Source: Fusobacterium sp. (GTDB lineage: Bacteria; Fusobacteriota; Fusobacteriia; Fusobacteriales; Fusobacteriaceae). Taken from it: DNA of 44,170 nt. Below the pieces are notes generated by a model that did not search any database, was not told the origin of the DNA, and saw nothing but the letters and a program-made list of their open reading frames with translations. Of this stretch, positions 7,968 through 16,352 are shown piece after piece; the stretch's first letter is position 1, and every line of letters begins with the position of its first letter. The position numbers were made by a program, and so were the translations under genes. The stretch spans positions 1 through 44,170 of the forward strand of contig NZ_JAUMYY010000013.1 of assembly GCF_030528405.1 (NCBI RefSeq), in the 5' to 3' direction.

Positions 7968-8975
7968 TTGGAAACAAAAAAAATAAAAGCCTTAGCTTTA
8001 TTTTCTGGAGGCTTAGATAGTGCCTTAGCTATAAAAATAGTTCAAGAACAGGGAATAGAAGTGATTGCTTTAAATTTTGTTTCTCATTTTTTTGGAGGAA
8101 AAAATGAGAAAGCTGAAAATATGGCAAAGCAACTAGGAGTAAGGCTTGAATATATAGATTTTAAAAAAAGGCATACATCAGTGCTTCAAGCCCCAGTCTA
8201 TGGTTATGGTAAGAATATGAACCCATGTATAGATTGTCATTCACTAATGTTTAAAATTGCAGGTGAGCTCATGGAGGAATATGATGCAAAATTTGTAATA
8301 TCAGGTGAAGTTTTAGGGCAAAGACCCATGTCACAAAATTCACAGGCATTAGAAAAAGTAAAGCTTTTATCAGGAATGCATGATTTAGTTTTAAGGCCAC
8401 TCTCTGCAAAGCTTTTACCGGCTAGTAAAGCTGAAATAGAGGGATGGATTGATAGAGAAAAACTCCTTGATATTCAGGGTAGGTCAAGACAAAGACAAAT
8501 GGAACTTATGGAAAAGTATGGAATAGTTGAGTATCCAAGTCCTGGTGGGGGATGTTTATTAACTGATCCAGCTTACTCAGATAGACTTAGAATTGTAGAA
8601 AAAGATGCTCTTTTAGTTGAAGAAAATTCCTATATGTTTTATCTTTTAAGGGAAGCAAGATTTTTTAGATTTGGAGAAGGAAGGTATTTATTTGTGGGTA
8701 GAAATCATGAATCAAATTTAAAAATAAAGGAATTTACAGATAATAGAAAAGGAACTTTCTTTTTATATGGTGCGGAAACTCCAGGGCCAAGAATGATGAG
8801 CAATGTTAATCTAGATGAAGTGGAGAGGGACTTTGCTAAAAAATTATTTTCAAGATATTCCAAGCTTAAGGGAAAAGAAAAAATAAAAGTAAATGTCTGT
8901 GGAAAAATTGAGGAAGTTGAAATTTTAAATATAGAAAAATTTGATGAAGAAAAAAATAAATATCAAATAATTTAA
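7968..8975 (+). CDS. PP-loop ATPase, probable tRNA sulfurtransferase (MnmA/ThiI-like)
   Basis: 335 residues. The N-terminus has the PP-loop ATP pyrophosphatase motif FSGGLDS (13-18), and residues 87 and 90 form a Cys-x2-Cys (NPCIDCH) that would suit persulfide chemistry. A G-E-V-L-G-Q-R-P-M-S-Q motif and an S-P-G-G-G-C-L-L-T segment follow. This architecture matches a lineage of proteins annotated as tRNA thiouridylases or ThiI-related enzymes in Fusobacteria, Aquificae and Archaea, but it is not canonical MnmA and has no THUMP domain. The start is TTG 7968 with AGGGGA upstream, three bases after sepF. It is the last gene before the terminator at 8984. The exact modified nucleotide is not known from sequence. 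Confidence 0.75.
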   Translation: METKKIKALALFSGGLDSALAIKIVQEQGIEVIALNFVSHFFGGKNEKAENMAKQLGVRLEYIDFKKRHTSVLQAPVYGYGKNMNPCIDCHSLMFKIAGELMEEYDAKFVISGEVLGQRPMSQNSQALEKVKLLSGMHDLVLRPLSAKLLPASKAEIEGWIDREKLLDIQGRSRQRQMELMEKYGIVEYPSPGGGCLLTDPAYSDRLRIVEKDALLVEENSYMFYLLREARFFRFGEGRYLFVGRNHESNLKIKEFTDNRKGTFFLYGAETPGPRMMSNVNLDEVERDFAKKLFSRYSKLKGKEKIKVNVCGKIEEVEILNIEKFDEEKNKYQII

Positions 8976-8983
8976 ATTATTAG

Positions 8984-9010
8984 AAGGAGATAAAAAATCT
9001 CCTTTTATTA
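8984..9010 (+). terminator. Terminator of the traT-to-thiolase operon
   Basis: An 8-bp stem (8984-8991 with 8997-9004) over a short A loop, followed by TTATTATT, nine bases after the stop. Confidence 0.75.
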
Positions 9011-9025
9011 TTCGAATAAAAATTA

Positions 9026-9031
9026 TATAAT
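9026..9031 (+). promoter_or_regulatory. Probable -10 of plsY-dnaN
   Basis: A perfect TATAAT about 70 bases before plsY, just downstream of the previous terminator. The -35 region is poor. The transcribed leader would contain a 6-bp inverted repeat (9053-9058 with 9071-9076) before the ribosome site. Confidence 0.4.
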
Positions 9032-9098
9032 ATAAAAATAACAAAAATAAAGACTTAGATATTTTATAACCTAAGTACTATTAAAAGTAGGAGGATAT

Positions 9099-9692
9099 AT
9101 GAATTTTGTAATAATGCTTATTTTATGTTATTTTATTGGAGCTATACCAAGTGGAGTATGGATAGGAAAACTTTTAAAAAATATAGATGTAAGGGATTAT
9201 GGTAGTAGAAACAGTGGAGCTACTAATTGCTATAGAATTTTAGGAGCAAAGATTGGAGTAGCTGTCTTAATAGCTGATGCATTGAAAGGCTTTATACCTC
9301 TTTTGATTGCCTCAAAATATATTGAAAGCCAATTTCAAATTCTTGTTTTAGCTATGGTTACTATTTTAGCTCACACTTATTCCTGCTTTATAAAATTTAA
9401 AGGTGGTAAAGGAGTTGCTACAAGTTTAGGAGTATTTTTATTTCTGACACCTTATGTAGTATTAATATTGAGTTTGATATTTGTAACAGTATTTTTAATG
9501 TTTCGCTATGTTTCACTTGCATCAGTAGTAGCGGCAGGCTCTTTACCAATATTAGTATTTATAATGGATAGGAGTAATAATATTTACTTGTTTGTACTTT
9601 CCTTAATAATAGGGCTTTTTGTAATTTACAGACATAAGTCCAATATAGAAAGACTTTTTAAAGGAACAGAAACAAAATTTAAGTTCAAATAA
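9099..9692 (+). CDS. plsY: Glycerol-3-phosphate acyltransferase PlsY
   Basis: 197 residues, a polytopic inner-membrane enzyme that moves the acyl group from acyl-phosphate (made by PlsX) to glycerol-3-phosphate, the first step of phospholipid synthesis. The three PlsY motifs are visible: GAIPSGVWIGK near residue 12, the R-D-Y-G-S-(R/G)-N-S-G-A-T-N block, and the phosphate-binding loop F-K-G-G-K-G-V-A-T preceded by a conserved His (LAHTYSCF). Five or so hydrophobic helices fit the family. AGGAGG directly precedes the ATG. dnaN follows after 14 bases. Confidence 0.97.
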   Translation: MNFVIMLILCYFIGAIPSGVWIGKLLKNIDVRDYGSRNSGATNCYRILGAKIGVAVLIADALKGFIPLLIASKYIESQFQILVLAMVTILAHTYSCFIKFKGGKGVATSLGVFLFLTPYVVLILSLIFVTVFLMFRYVSLASVVAAGSLPILVFIMDRSNNIYLFVLSLIIGLFVIYRHKSNIERLFKGTETKFKFK

Positions 9693-9706
9693 AATAGGAG
9701 GATTTT

Positions 9707-10837
9707 ATGCATATTAGAGTTAATAGACAAAATTTTTTATCTGCCATGAGAGTAGTTGAAAAAGCTATAAAAGAAAATAAAATAAAGCCTATCCTTTCAT
9801 GTGTTTATATAAAAGTAAAAGATGGAAAACTAAATTTTTGTGGAACAAATTTAGAAAATACAATAAAGACTTTTATAGCTATAGAGGAAGTTATTGAAGC
9901 TGGTGAAATTGCATTTCATTATGGAATAATTGACGAATATTTGAAAGAAATTAAGGATGAAATTATAAGTTTAAGAGTTGAAAAAGGAAATAATTTATTT
10001 ATAGAAAGTGAAGATTCTGTTACAGAATTTGCTGTTTTTTCAGCTGAAGATTATCCTAATAGTTTTGATGAAATAAATTTAGATGACAGTAATTTCAAGT
10101 TTGAGCTACCTAGTAACGAACTAGTTGATATTTTTGAAAAAATTGTATTTGCAGCTGATACAGCTGATAATATTGCTATGAATTGTATAAGAATAGACAG
10201 TGTATTAAAGCATCTACATTTTGTTGCAACTAATACATATAGACTGGCATTTTTAAAGAAGGCTATGTCTAGGGATATAGAAAATTTTTCAGTTAGTGTT
10301 CCAGCTGATGCTGTAAATTCTATAATAAAAATTTTAAAGGGTTCAGATAATGACAGTATAAAAGTATACCAGGATTACTCACATCTTTATTTTGTCTATA
10401 GAGATATAACTATTGTTACAAAGTTGATAGAGCTTAGATTTCCAGACTATATAAAAATTCTCACAAATAGTAGTTATGATAAGAAAATGACTATAGCTGT
10501 AGAAAAATTTACGAGTATATTAAAGAGAGTTAGCATATTTTCTAGATCAAATTTTGAATCTAAATATGCTACTACCTATAAATTTGAAAACAATAAAATG
10601 AGTATAAGTGCTTTAAATGATATTGCAAAGATTAATGAGGAAGTTCCTGTAAATTTTATGGGAGAGGATTTAAAAATATCTTTAAATGTTAAATTTCTAT
10701 TAGATTTTATACAAAATATTTCTAAAGAAAAAGAAATTGAAATAGAATTTATGCTCTCAAATTCTTCAGTGAAAGTATATGAGAAAGACAGAGATGACTA
10801 CTTGTATATCTTAATGCCTTTAGCACTTAGAGAATAA
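9707..10837 (+). CDS. dnaN: DNA polymerase III beta subunit (sliding clamp)
   Basis: 376 residues, full length for the three-domain clamp that holds polymerase III on DNA. Recognisable parts are the N-terminal K-P-I-L-S-x-V-x-I segment, F-A-V-F-S-A-E-D-Y-P at the end of domain 1, T-N-T-Y-R-L-A in domain 2, R-F-P-D-Y (linker/domain 3) and the C-terminal Y-L-Y-I-L-M-P-L-A-L-R, which corresponds to the conserved M-P-(V/M)-R ending. Sequence is divergent but co-linear. It lies downstream of plsY and not beside dnaA, so the replication-origin gene order is not kept here. It ends its operon at the long hairpin at 10872. Confidence 0.95.
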   Translation: MHIRVNRQNFLSAMRVVEKAIKENKIKPILSCVYIKVKDGKLNFCGTNLENTIKTFIAIEEVIEAGEIAFHYGIIDEYLKEIKDEIISLRVEKGNNLFIESEDSVTEFAVFSAEDYPNSFDEINLDDSNFKFELPSNELVDIFEKIVFAADTADNIAMNCIRIDSVLKHLHFVATNTYRLAFLKKAMSRDIENFSVSVPADAVNSIIKILKGSDNDSIKVYQDYSHLYFVYRDITIVTKLIELRFPDYIKILTNSSYDKKMTIAVEKFTSILKRVSIFSRSNFESKYATTYKFENNKMSISALNDIAKINEEVPVNFMGEDLKISLNVKFLLDFIQNISKEKEIEIEFMLSNSSVKVYEKDRDDYLYILMPLALRE

Positions 10838-10871
10838 AATAATTAAAAAAGAATAGTATAACTAAATTATA

Positions 10872-10926
10872 AAAAAATATGTCTAAGATATTAAATGCAA
10901 AATTTAATATAAGGACATATTTTTTT
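10872..10926 (+). terminator. Strong long-stem terminator after dnaN
   Basis: An outer 12-bp stem (10872-10883 with 10914-10925) and an inner 9-bp palindromic stem (ATATTAAAT with ATTTAATAT) form one long hairpin. The outer right arm ends in a T run. Confidence 0.75.
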
Positions 10927-10992
10927 ATAATAAAATAGAGTAAAATATTAATCATAAAAAAAGAATAAAATTGATAAAATTTTTATCTAAAA

Positions 10993-11021
10993 TTGTAATA
11001 AGAGGACAAGTATGGTATAAT
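10993..11021 (+). promoter_or_regulatory. Strong promoter upstream of the TPR-TonB operon
   Basis: TTGTAA (10993-10998), a 17-base spacer, then TATAAT (11016-11021) preceded by TGG, so it combines a near-consensus -35 with a perfect extended -10. It is the best core promoter on the left side of the window and would make a ~240-base leader. Confidence 0.75.
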
Positions 11022-11268
11022 TTTAAAATAGAGTTTCAAGAGAAAATTTTAGAAAAAAAGAAATTAAATAGCTTGGTATATATAAATTTACAAAAAGTTT
11101 TTGAAAAAATGATAAAAAGAAAGTTAAAAAAAATCAATAAAAATGTATTAAAAAAGTTAAAAAAGAAAAAAATGATAAAAAATTGACACTTTTACCAACG
11201 GAATTACTTATTTTACATTATATTAATATAAACTCAATTTTGTTGCTTTAAGTTTTTAGGAGATTGTT

Positions 11269-14100
11269 ATGAAAATAAAAAGAATAATAGGTATTATTTT
11301 GCTTACAAAGACATTGGTAATTTTTGCAGATGATATGGATTATTTTAAAAGAATAGATAATCTATATAGAGAGAAAAATTTCTCTCAGGCACTTGAGGAA
11401 TCTGAAAAATATCTTCAAAAATATCCAAATTCAAAGTACTACAGCAGTATGTTAGATAAAATAGGTAAGGTATATTTTCTTAATAAGAATTATGAAAAGA
11501 CTATAGATACTTTTAAAAAATTATATGTAAATGAAAGTAAAAAATCTTTAAAAGACGAATATGCTTATTATTTAGCAAGAGCTTATGCTGCTTTGGGCGA
11601 AAAAGAAAAGTATGAATTTTACTTAAAAAACATAGAAAGTAAAAAAATTTATGAAAAGACAAGATATGAAATTGGACTTGATTTACTAAGTAATGATTAT
11701 AATTCAGAGGCTATAGAGATATTTTCAGCAATAGTTAATGCTAAGTCAGAAAACTACGATGAAGCACTTTTAAATTTAGGAATAGCTCATTATAATGCTA
11801 AAAAATATGAAAGTTCTTTTAAATTATTAGAAGAATATACAAGGAAAAATCCAAATAAAAATACAGTTGTTATTGATTATTTGAAAGCATCCTCACTTTA
11901 TAAAAATAATAGAATAGATGAGTCTATAAATTATTTTGATAAAATAGTTAACCTAGGTTTTAATTCAGCAGGAGATTATAGTAAAAAAGCAATTTTAACT
12001 TTAATAGAGATATATGCAAATAAAAAAGATGAACAGAAATTAAATTATTATTTACAAAAAATACAAGGAACAGAAGCTTATAATACGGCCATGATAATGA
12101 TGGGAGATTTATATGTAACTAAGGAAAAATATAGAGATGCTCTTGCAAGTTATCAAAAGAGCAATGATTTATCTAATCCAAGACTTATATATGGGCAGGC
12201 TTATTCTTTATATAAGTTAGAGAATTATAGTGAAGCACTAAAAAAGTTCGAATCACTAAAAAATACGGATTACTATAATCAATCCATATATCATATTTTT
12301 GCAATAAATTATAAATTAAAGAACTTTAAAGAAATAATAGATAATAGAGATGTAATAAGAAGAGTGGTAGTAACTCAAACTGATACAGACAATATAATTA
12401 GAATAATTGCAAACTCAGCTTATCAAATGGGGGATTATAAGCTTGCGAAAGACTACTATGGAAGGCTTTTTGCGATTTCAGCAAAAAAAGAAAACTTATT
12501 TAGAGTAATACTTTTAGATAGTCAAATTTTAGATATGGAAGACTTAGGAAATAGATTTGCACAATATAAAAAGTTATTTTCAAATGATACTGAATTTAAA
12601 AAAGACGTGTATTTGTATACAGGAGATGCATACTTTAAAACTGGAAATTTAGAAAGAGCAGAAGAGATATATAAGGAATATTTAGACAGCTATTTTAATT
12701 TAGAGATTTTATCTAGCCTTGTTTCAACACTATTAGAACAGCAAAAATATGATGAGATGGAAAGATATTTATCTCTCGTTACTGAAGAAGATAGACATAG
12801 CTATTTGAAAGGAATTTCTGCAATTGGATTAGGGAAATATGAGGAGGCAGAATCATATCTACAAAAAGCTAAAAACATTGCAAATGACTTAAATTTAGAT
12901 AATAGAATAGCCTTGAATAGAGTTAGAAACTTTTTCCTTTGGAGGAAGTATGAAGAAGCTATATCTGTAGGTGAAGTTTACTTAGAGAAAATTAATAAAG
13001 AAAAGGAAACTTCTATATACATAGAACTTTTAGATAAAGTGGGACTGAGTTATTTTAGGTTAGGTAAATATGAGGAAGCAAGAGGCTATTACAAGAAAAT
13101 AACAGAAGAAAATGCCTATGAAGTATATGGAAAATATCAGATAGCAGATAGTTATTATAACCAAAAAGATTATGACCTAGCTAAAGATAAATACAAGGAA
13201 ATTTTTGAAAATTATGATGAGACTTTTTATGGTGAACAAGCTTATTATAGATATATAAGTATTTTAAAAATTCAAGATAAAAAAAATGAATTTGAAAAAG
13301 AAAAAGATAAATTTTTAGCAAAATACCCAGAGAGTAGTATGAAAAATTCTCTTTTGAATTTATCTGCAAATTATTATTCTGAAAATAATGAAACAGAAAA
13401 AGCAATAGAAGCATTAAATGAAATAAAAAATACAGCTGGTGAGGAGGAGCCGCAAGATAATAACAATATAAGAATAGTTAATTTAAAATTAAAAAATAAA
13501 GACTATAAGGATATTGAAAAATATATAGATGAAATAAGTGATTCTGAAGAACGGGCATATTATTACTCTAAGTATTATCTTACTAAAAAGGATAATAAAT
13601 TAATAAAAGAGTATGAAAAACTTTTAAACTCATCTAAGTACAAATCATATGCAAATAAAGGTTTGGGAGATTATTGGTATGACAAAAAAGATAATTCTAA
13701 AGCTAAAAAATATTATCTGGATCTTTTAAAGTTTGATAAAAATGCTGAAGAAGAATATATAATTTATAGGCTGGCTCTCATATATGAAAAAGAGAAAAAT
13801 CACAAAGATGCACTTATTAATTATAAAAAAGTTTATGATAAATACAAGGGAAAATATGAAGTAGATTCTTTAGTTAGAGCTGCTGAAATATATGATAAAC
13901 AAGAAAATAATACAGAGGCAAAAAAATTATTCTTCAGGCTATATAAGGTGAAGGATAACAAAGAACTTAGGGAATATACTTTAGAAAAACTTATCTATTA
14001 TAGACTGTTGGAAGAAAATAACACAGAGGCAAAAAAATATCTGGATGAATTAAAAAAGCTAAATGCTAAGAAGGCGGAGAAATTTGAAGCATATTTTTAG
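11269..14100 (+). CDS. Exported tetratricopeptide-repeat protein heading the TonB operon
   Basis: 943 residues. A signal peptide (hydrophobic core ending Ile-Phe-Ala before Asp-Asp) exports it to the periplasm or outer membrane. The rest is a long TPR solenoid: repeated ~34-residue units with patterns such as Y-x-x-A-L-x-x-(F/Y), A-x-Y-x-L-(G/K)-x-Y-x-x-A and A-(K/E)-x-Y-Y-x-K. There is no lipobox and no enzyme motif. AGGAGATTGTT precedes the ATG. Eleven bases downstream begins a small membrane protein, then ExbB, ExbD and TonB. The placement recalls the TPR protein CpoB/YbgF of Tol-Pal operons, but this protein is far longer, so a direct functional equivalence is only a guess. Confidence 0.85.
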   Translation: MKIKRIIGIILLTKTLVIFADDMDYFKRIDNLYREKNFSQALEESEKYLQKYPNSKYYSSMLDKIGKVYFLNKNYEKTIDTFKKLYVNESKKSLKDEYAYYLARAYAALGEKEKYEFYLKNIESKKIYEKTRYEIGLDLLSNDYNSEAIEIFSAIVNAKSENYDEALLNLGIAHYNAKKYESSFKLLEEYTRKNPNKNTVVIDYLKASSLYKNNRIDESINYFDKIVNLGFNSAGDYSKKAILTLIEIYANKKDEQKLNYYLQKIQGTEAYNTAMIMMGDLYVTKEKYRDALASYQKSNDLSNPRLIYGQAYSLYKLENYSEALKKFESLKNTDYYNQSIYHIFAINYKLKNFKEIIDNRDVIRRVVVTQTDTDNIIRIIANSAYQMGDYKLAKDYYGRLFAISAKKENLFRVILLDSQILDMEDLGNRFAQYKKLFSNDTEFKKDVYLYTGDAYFKTGNLERAEEIYKEYLDSYFNLEILSSLVSTLLEQQKYDEMERYLSLVTEEDRHSYLKGISAIGLGKYEEAESYLQKAKNIANDLNLDNRIALNRVRNFFLWRKYEEAISVGEVYLEKINKEKETSIYIELLDKVGLSYFRLGKYEEARGYYKKITEENAYEVYGKYQIADSYYNQKDYDLAKDKYKEIFENYDETFYGEQAYYRYISILKIQDKKNEFEKEKDKFLAKYPESSMKNSLLNLSANYYSENNETEKAIEALNEIKNTAGEEEPQDNNNIRIVNLKLKNKDYKDIEKYIDEISDSEERAYYYSKYYLTKKDNKLIKEYEKLLNSSKYKSYANKGLGDYWYDKKDNSKAKKYYLDLLKFDKNAEEEYIIYRLALIYEKEKNHKDALINYKKVYDKYKGKYEVDSLVRAAEIYDKQENNTEAKKLFFRLYKVKDNKELREYTLEKLIYYRLLEENNTEAKKYLDELKKLNAKKAEKFEAYF

Positions 14101-14111
14101 AAGGAGGAAAA

Positions 14112-14444
14112 ATGAAAAAAATATTAACAATATTATTTATGTCAACAACATTGGCTATCTATGCTGATCCAACTATCAGTAAAGAGGTAATAGGAACTAA
14201 TAAGCAGCAGTTAGATGTGAAAGAGATAGATACAGAGGAACTTTTATTAAAAAATCAAAATTTAGAATCATCTTCAGTTGAAATTTCGGGAGAAAACTTT
14301 AAAGAAAAGGAAGACAAAGTAAAGGTACAACAGACAAATAAAGCGGCTCTGGAGGAAGAATTATCTCAGGGAGTTGAAAATAAATCATATTTAAAATATA
14401 TTTTAGGTGGCTTAGGAGTAGTTGCTTTAATAATAGCACTATAA
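14112..14444 (+). CDS. Small exported protein with C-terminal membrane anchor, unknown
   Basis: 110 residues, not assigned to a family. An N-terminal signal peptide ends Ile-Tyr-Ala before Asp-Pro-Thr. A polar, Lys/Glu-rich middle of ~65 residues follows, and a single hydrophobic helix (YILGGLGVVALIIAL) ends the protein at the very C-terminus. AAGGAGGAAAA gives a strong ribosome site; the gap to the TPR gene is 11 bases and to exbB 21 bases. The topology suggests a periplasmic segment tethered to the inner membrane. Its constant company would make it a possible accessory part of the TPR/Ton complex; this is inference from position. Confidence 0.7.
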   Translation: MKKILTILFMSTTLAIYADPTISKEVIGTNKQQLDVKEIDTEELLLKNQNLESSSVEISGENFKEKEDKVKVQQTNKAALEEELSQGVENKSYLKYILGGLGVVALIIAL

Positions 14445-14465
14445 AAATAAAGGAGAAAAATAAAT

Positions 14466-15077
14466 ATGGACATATTAAAAGCTGGTGGAGTATTGATGTA
14501 TGTAATTCTATTTTTTGGTGTATTAGGATTGTATGCTATATTGGAGAGATTTTTCTATTTTATGTTAAGAGAGAGAAATAACTACTCAAAATTACCTTCA
14601 GAAGTGAAATTATTATTAAATAAAGGAGAAGTAAAAGAGGCTATAGTATTTTTTAATACTAATAAATCTTCGACTTCTAATGTTTTGAAAGAAATACTTG
14701 TTTATGGTTATAAGGAAAATAAAGAAAGTTTATCATCACTTGAGGAAAAGGGAAAAGAAAAAGCTATAGAACAAATAAAGCATTTGGAAAGAAATATGTG
14801 GCTTATTTCTATGGTTGCACACACAAGTCCTTTGATAGGTCTTTTAGGAACAGTTACTGGTATGATAAAAGCTTTTCAATCAATATCAATTCATGGTACA
14901 GGGGATGCTGGAATTTTAGCTTTGGGAATATCTGAGGCACTCTACACCACAGCAGGAGGTCTTATGGTAGCCATACCTTGTATGATAATTTATAATTACT
15001 TTAATAAAAAAATTGATTTAATAATAAGTGATATAGAGAAGACATGCACAGAACTATTAAATAGTTTCAGAGATTAG
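14466..15077 (+). CDS. exbB: ExbB/TolQ/MotA-family proton channel subunit
   Basis: 203 residues. The first helix (residues ~8-30) is followed by a cytoplasmic loop. The conserved block S-P-L-I-G-L-L-G-T-V-T-G-M-I begins the second helix, then a G-I-S-E-A-L-x-T-T-A-x-G-L segment and the third helix (VAIPCMIIYNYF), all diagnostic of MotA/TolQ/ExbB. It forms the pentamer that, with the ExbD-like protein, uses proton-motive force to energise TonB. Gene order exbB-exbD-tonB and the adjoining TonB C-terminal domain favour an ExbB role over TolQ. Confidence 0.94.
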   Translation: MDILKAGGVLMYVILFFGVLGLYAILERFFYFMLRERNNYSKLPSEVKLLLNKGEVKEAIVFFNTNKSSTSNVLKEILVYGYKENKESLSSLEEKGKEKAIEQIKHLERNMWLISMVAHTSPLIGLLGTVTGMIKAFQSISIHGTGDAGILALGISEALYTTAGGLMVAIPCMIIYNYFNKKIDLIISDIEKTCTELLNSFRD

Positions 15078-15085
15078 GTGATATC

Positions 15086-15523
15086 ATGAAATTAGAAAGA
15101 GTAAAAAGAAGAAATGGAGCTGGGCTTATATTAGAAATGACTCCACTTATAGATGTTGTATTTCTTCTACTTATATTTTTTATGTTGGCGACAACATTTG
15201 ATGAAAGTACAGCATTTAAAATAGAGTTGCCTAAAACAAGTGCTAAAAAAGTAGTTAAATCAATAAAGGAAATACAGCTTTTGATAGATAAAGAAAAGAA
15301 TATGTATTTGAAATATAATTTGGATTCAAAGAATAAGCAGGAACAAATCAATGAAAAAAATTTTATTAAAGTTCTATCTGAAAAATTAAAAGAGTCTGAA
15401 AATAGATCCGTCATAATATCAGCCGATAAGTCAATAGACTATGGATACGTTGTTGAAATAATGGGACTTGTTAAAGAAGCAGGAGCAGAAGCCATAAATA
15501 TAGATACAGTTATAAAAAGATAG
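15086..15523 (+). CDS. exbD: ExbD/TolR-family transport energiser
   Basis: 145 residues. The N-terminus carries the cytoplasmic basic stretch and the single helix with the family's essential aspartate (MTPLIDVVFLLLIFFM), then a periplasmic domain ending in the typical V-x-x-A-D-K-S-(I/V)-x-Y-G-x-V-(V/I)-x-(I/L)-(M/L) pattern. It pairs with ExbB. AGGTGATATC precedes the ATG, nine bases after exbB; tonB follows after 10 bases. Confidence 0.94.
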   Translation: MKLERVKRRNGAGLILEMTPLIDVVFLLLIFFMLATTFDESTAFKIELPKTSAKKVVKSIKEIQLLIDKEKNMYLKYNLDSKNKQEQINEKNFIKVLSEKLKESENRSVIISADKSIDYGYVVEIMGLVKEAGAEAINIDTVIKR

Positions 15524-15533
15524 GTGATTACAG

Positions 15534-16337
15534 GTGGAAAAAAGAGATATAGTGGCATGGTTATTGTCAGTTATCATAAATTTATTATTACTTTTCTTTT
15601 TAACTTATAAACCTTTTATAAATGTAAAAGATATACAGGCTATAAAAGTGGGTTTAGTATCTTTAGATACAAAGGAAACGACAGCATTTAAAGGTGAAGA
15701 AAATAGAGATGCATTTAAAAAAGATTTAGAAGCAACTAAAGTAGAAGAAAAAAAAGAAGACACAGTAACAGAGGAAGTTAACAAAACAAAGGAAAAAAAT
15801 GAACAAAAAGTTATTGAAAAAAATATAGATGAAAAAGCTGAAAAGACAGTAGCAGCAGTAGAAGAAGTGAAAAAAGAAAAGCCATCTTTAAAAGACTTAA
15901 AAAAATCTATTTCAGATTCAAAACCAGCTACTAAAAATCTAATACAAAAAGATAAAAGTTTTAATCCTAATGATGGGAATTTTGAGAATGTAGACAGAAA
16001 AGTAAGTATAAGTGAAAATTCTAATGGTTTAGTTTCTGGTGATATAAGTGGGACTTCAAATGGAGATGAAATTTTTATACTTTGGTCGAAGTCTAATAAA
16101 AATCCAAGTTTTCCTGATAAAGCAAAGATACAAGGTAAGACAGGAAATATGATTATAAAAATAGAAGTTGATCAAGCAGGAACAATACTTTCATATTCAA
16201 TAGAAAAAGGAAGTGGAGTTCCAGAAATAGACTTAGCAGTAGAGAAGGTTATAGGAAGTTGGAATTTAAAGATGAAAAAAAATAATAAAATAATAGCGGG
16301 AGTTTTTAAATTAGATTATGAATTTGATTTTAAATAA
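15534..16337 (+). CDS. tonB: TonB energy-transduction protein
   Basis: 267 residues. One N-terminal membrane helix (WLLSVIINLLLLFFLTY), a long Lys/Glu-rich periplasmic linker in place of the usual Pro-rich rod, and a C-terminal TonB domain of ~85 residues with N-P-x-F-P-x-x-A-x-x-x-x-x-x-G and the I-(K)-(I/V)-x-V-(D/N)-x-x-G-x-(I/V) strands. The start is GTG 15534, with TAGGTGATTACAG upstream. It spans the periplasm to energise TonB-dependent receptors; no receptor gene is in the window. A linker rich in Lys/Glu instead of Pro is a departure from the E. coli protein. Confidence 0.92.
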   Translation: MEKRDIVAWLLSVIINLLLLFFLTYKPFINVKDIQAIKVGLVSLDTKETTAFKGEENRDAFKKDLEATKVEEKKEDTVTEEVNKTKEKNEQKVIEKNIDEKAEKTVAAVEEVKKEKPSLKDLKKSISDSKPATKNLIQKDKSFNPNDGNFENVDRKVSISENSNGLVSGDISGTSNGDEIFILWSKSNKNPSFPDKAKIQGKTGNMIIKIEVDQAGTILSYSIEKGSGVPEIDLAVEKVIGSWNLKMKKNNKIIAGVFKLDYEFDFK

Positions 16338-16352
16338 GAGGGAGTGAAAATT

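Larger units (their letters stand above)
10838..11268 (+). other. 431-base noncoding interval: terminator, promoter and long leader
   Basis: It holds the dnaN terminator, a strong promoter at 10993-11021, and about 240 bases of A-rich leader before the TPR gene. One lysine-rich open stretch (10971-11186) has only a TTG start, no ribosome site and spans the promoter, so I do not call it a gene. A perfect TTGACA at 11183 lacks a well-placed -10. Confidence 0.6.

Noticed and set aside
10971-11186. Lysine-rich 71-codon open stretch upstream of the TPR gene
   Set aside because: TTG start with no ribosome site, overlaps the strong promoter at 10993-11021, and the composition simply mirrors A-rich noncoding DNA.
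11183-11211. TTGACA as a second promoter of the TPR operon
   Set aside because: No acceptable -10 at 16-18 bases; the best hexamer nearby is ACTTAT.
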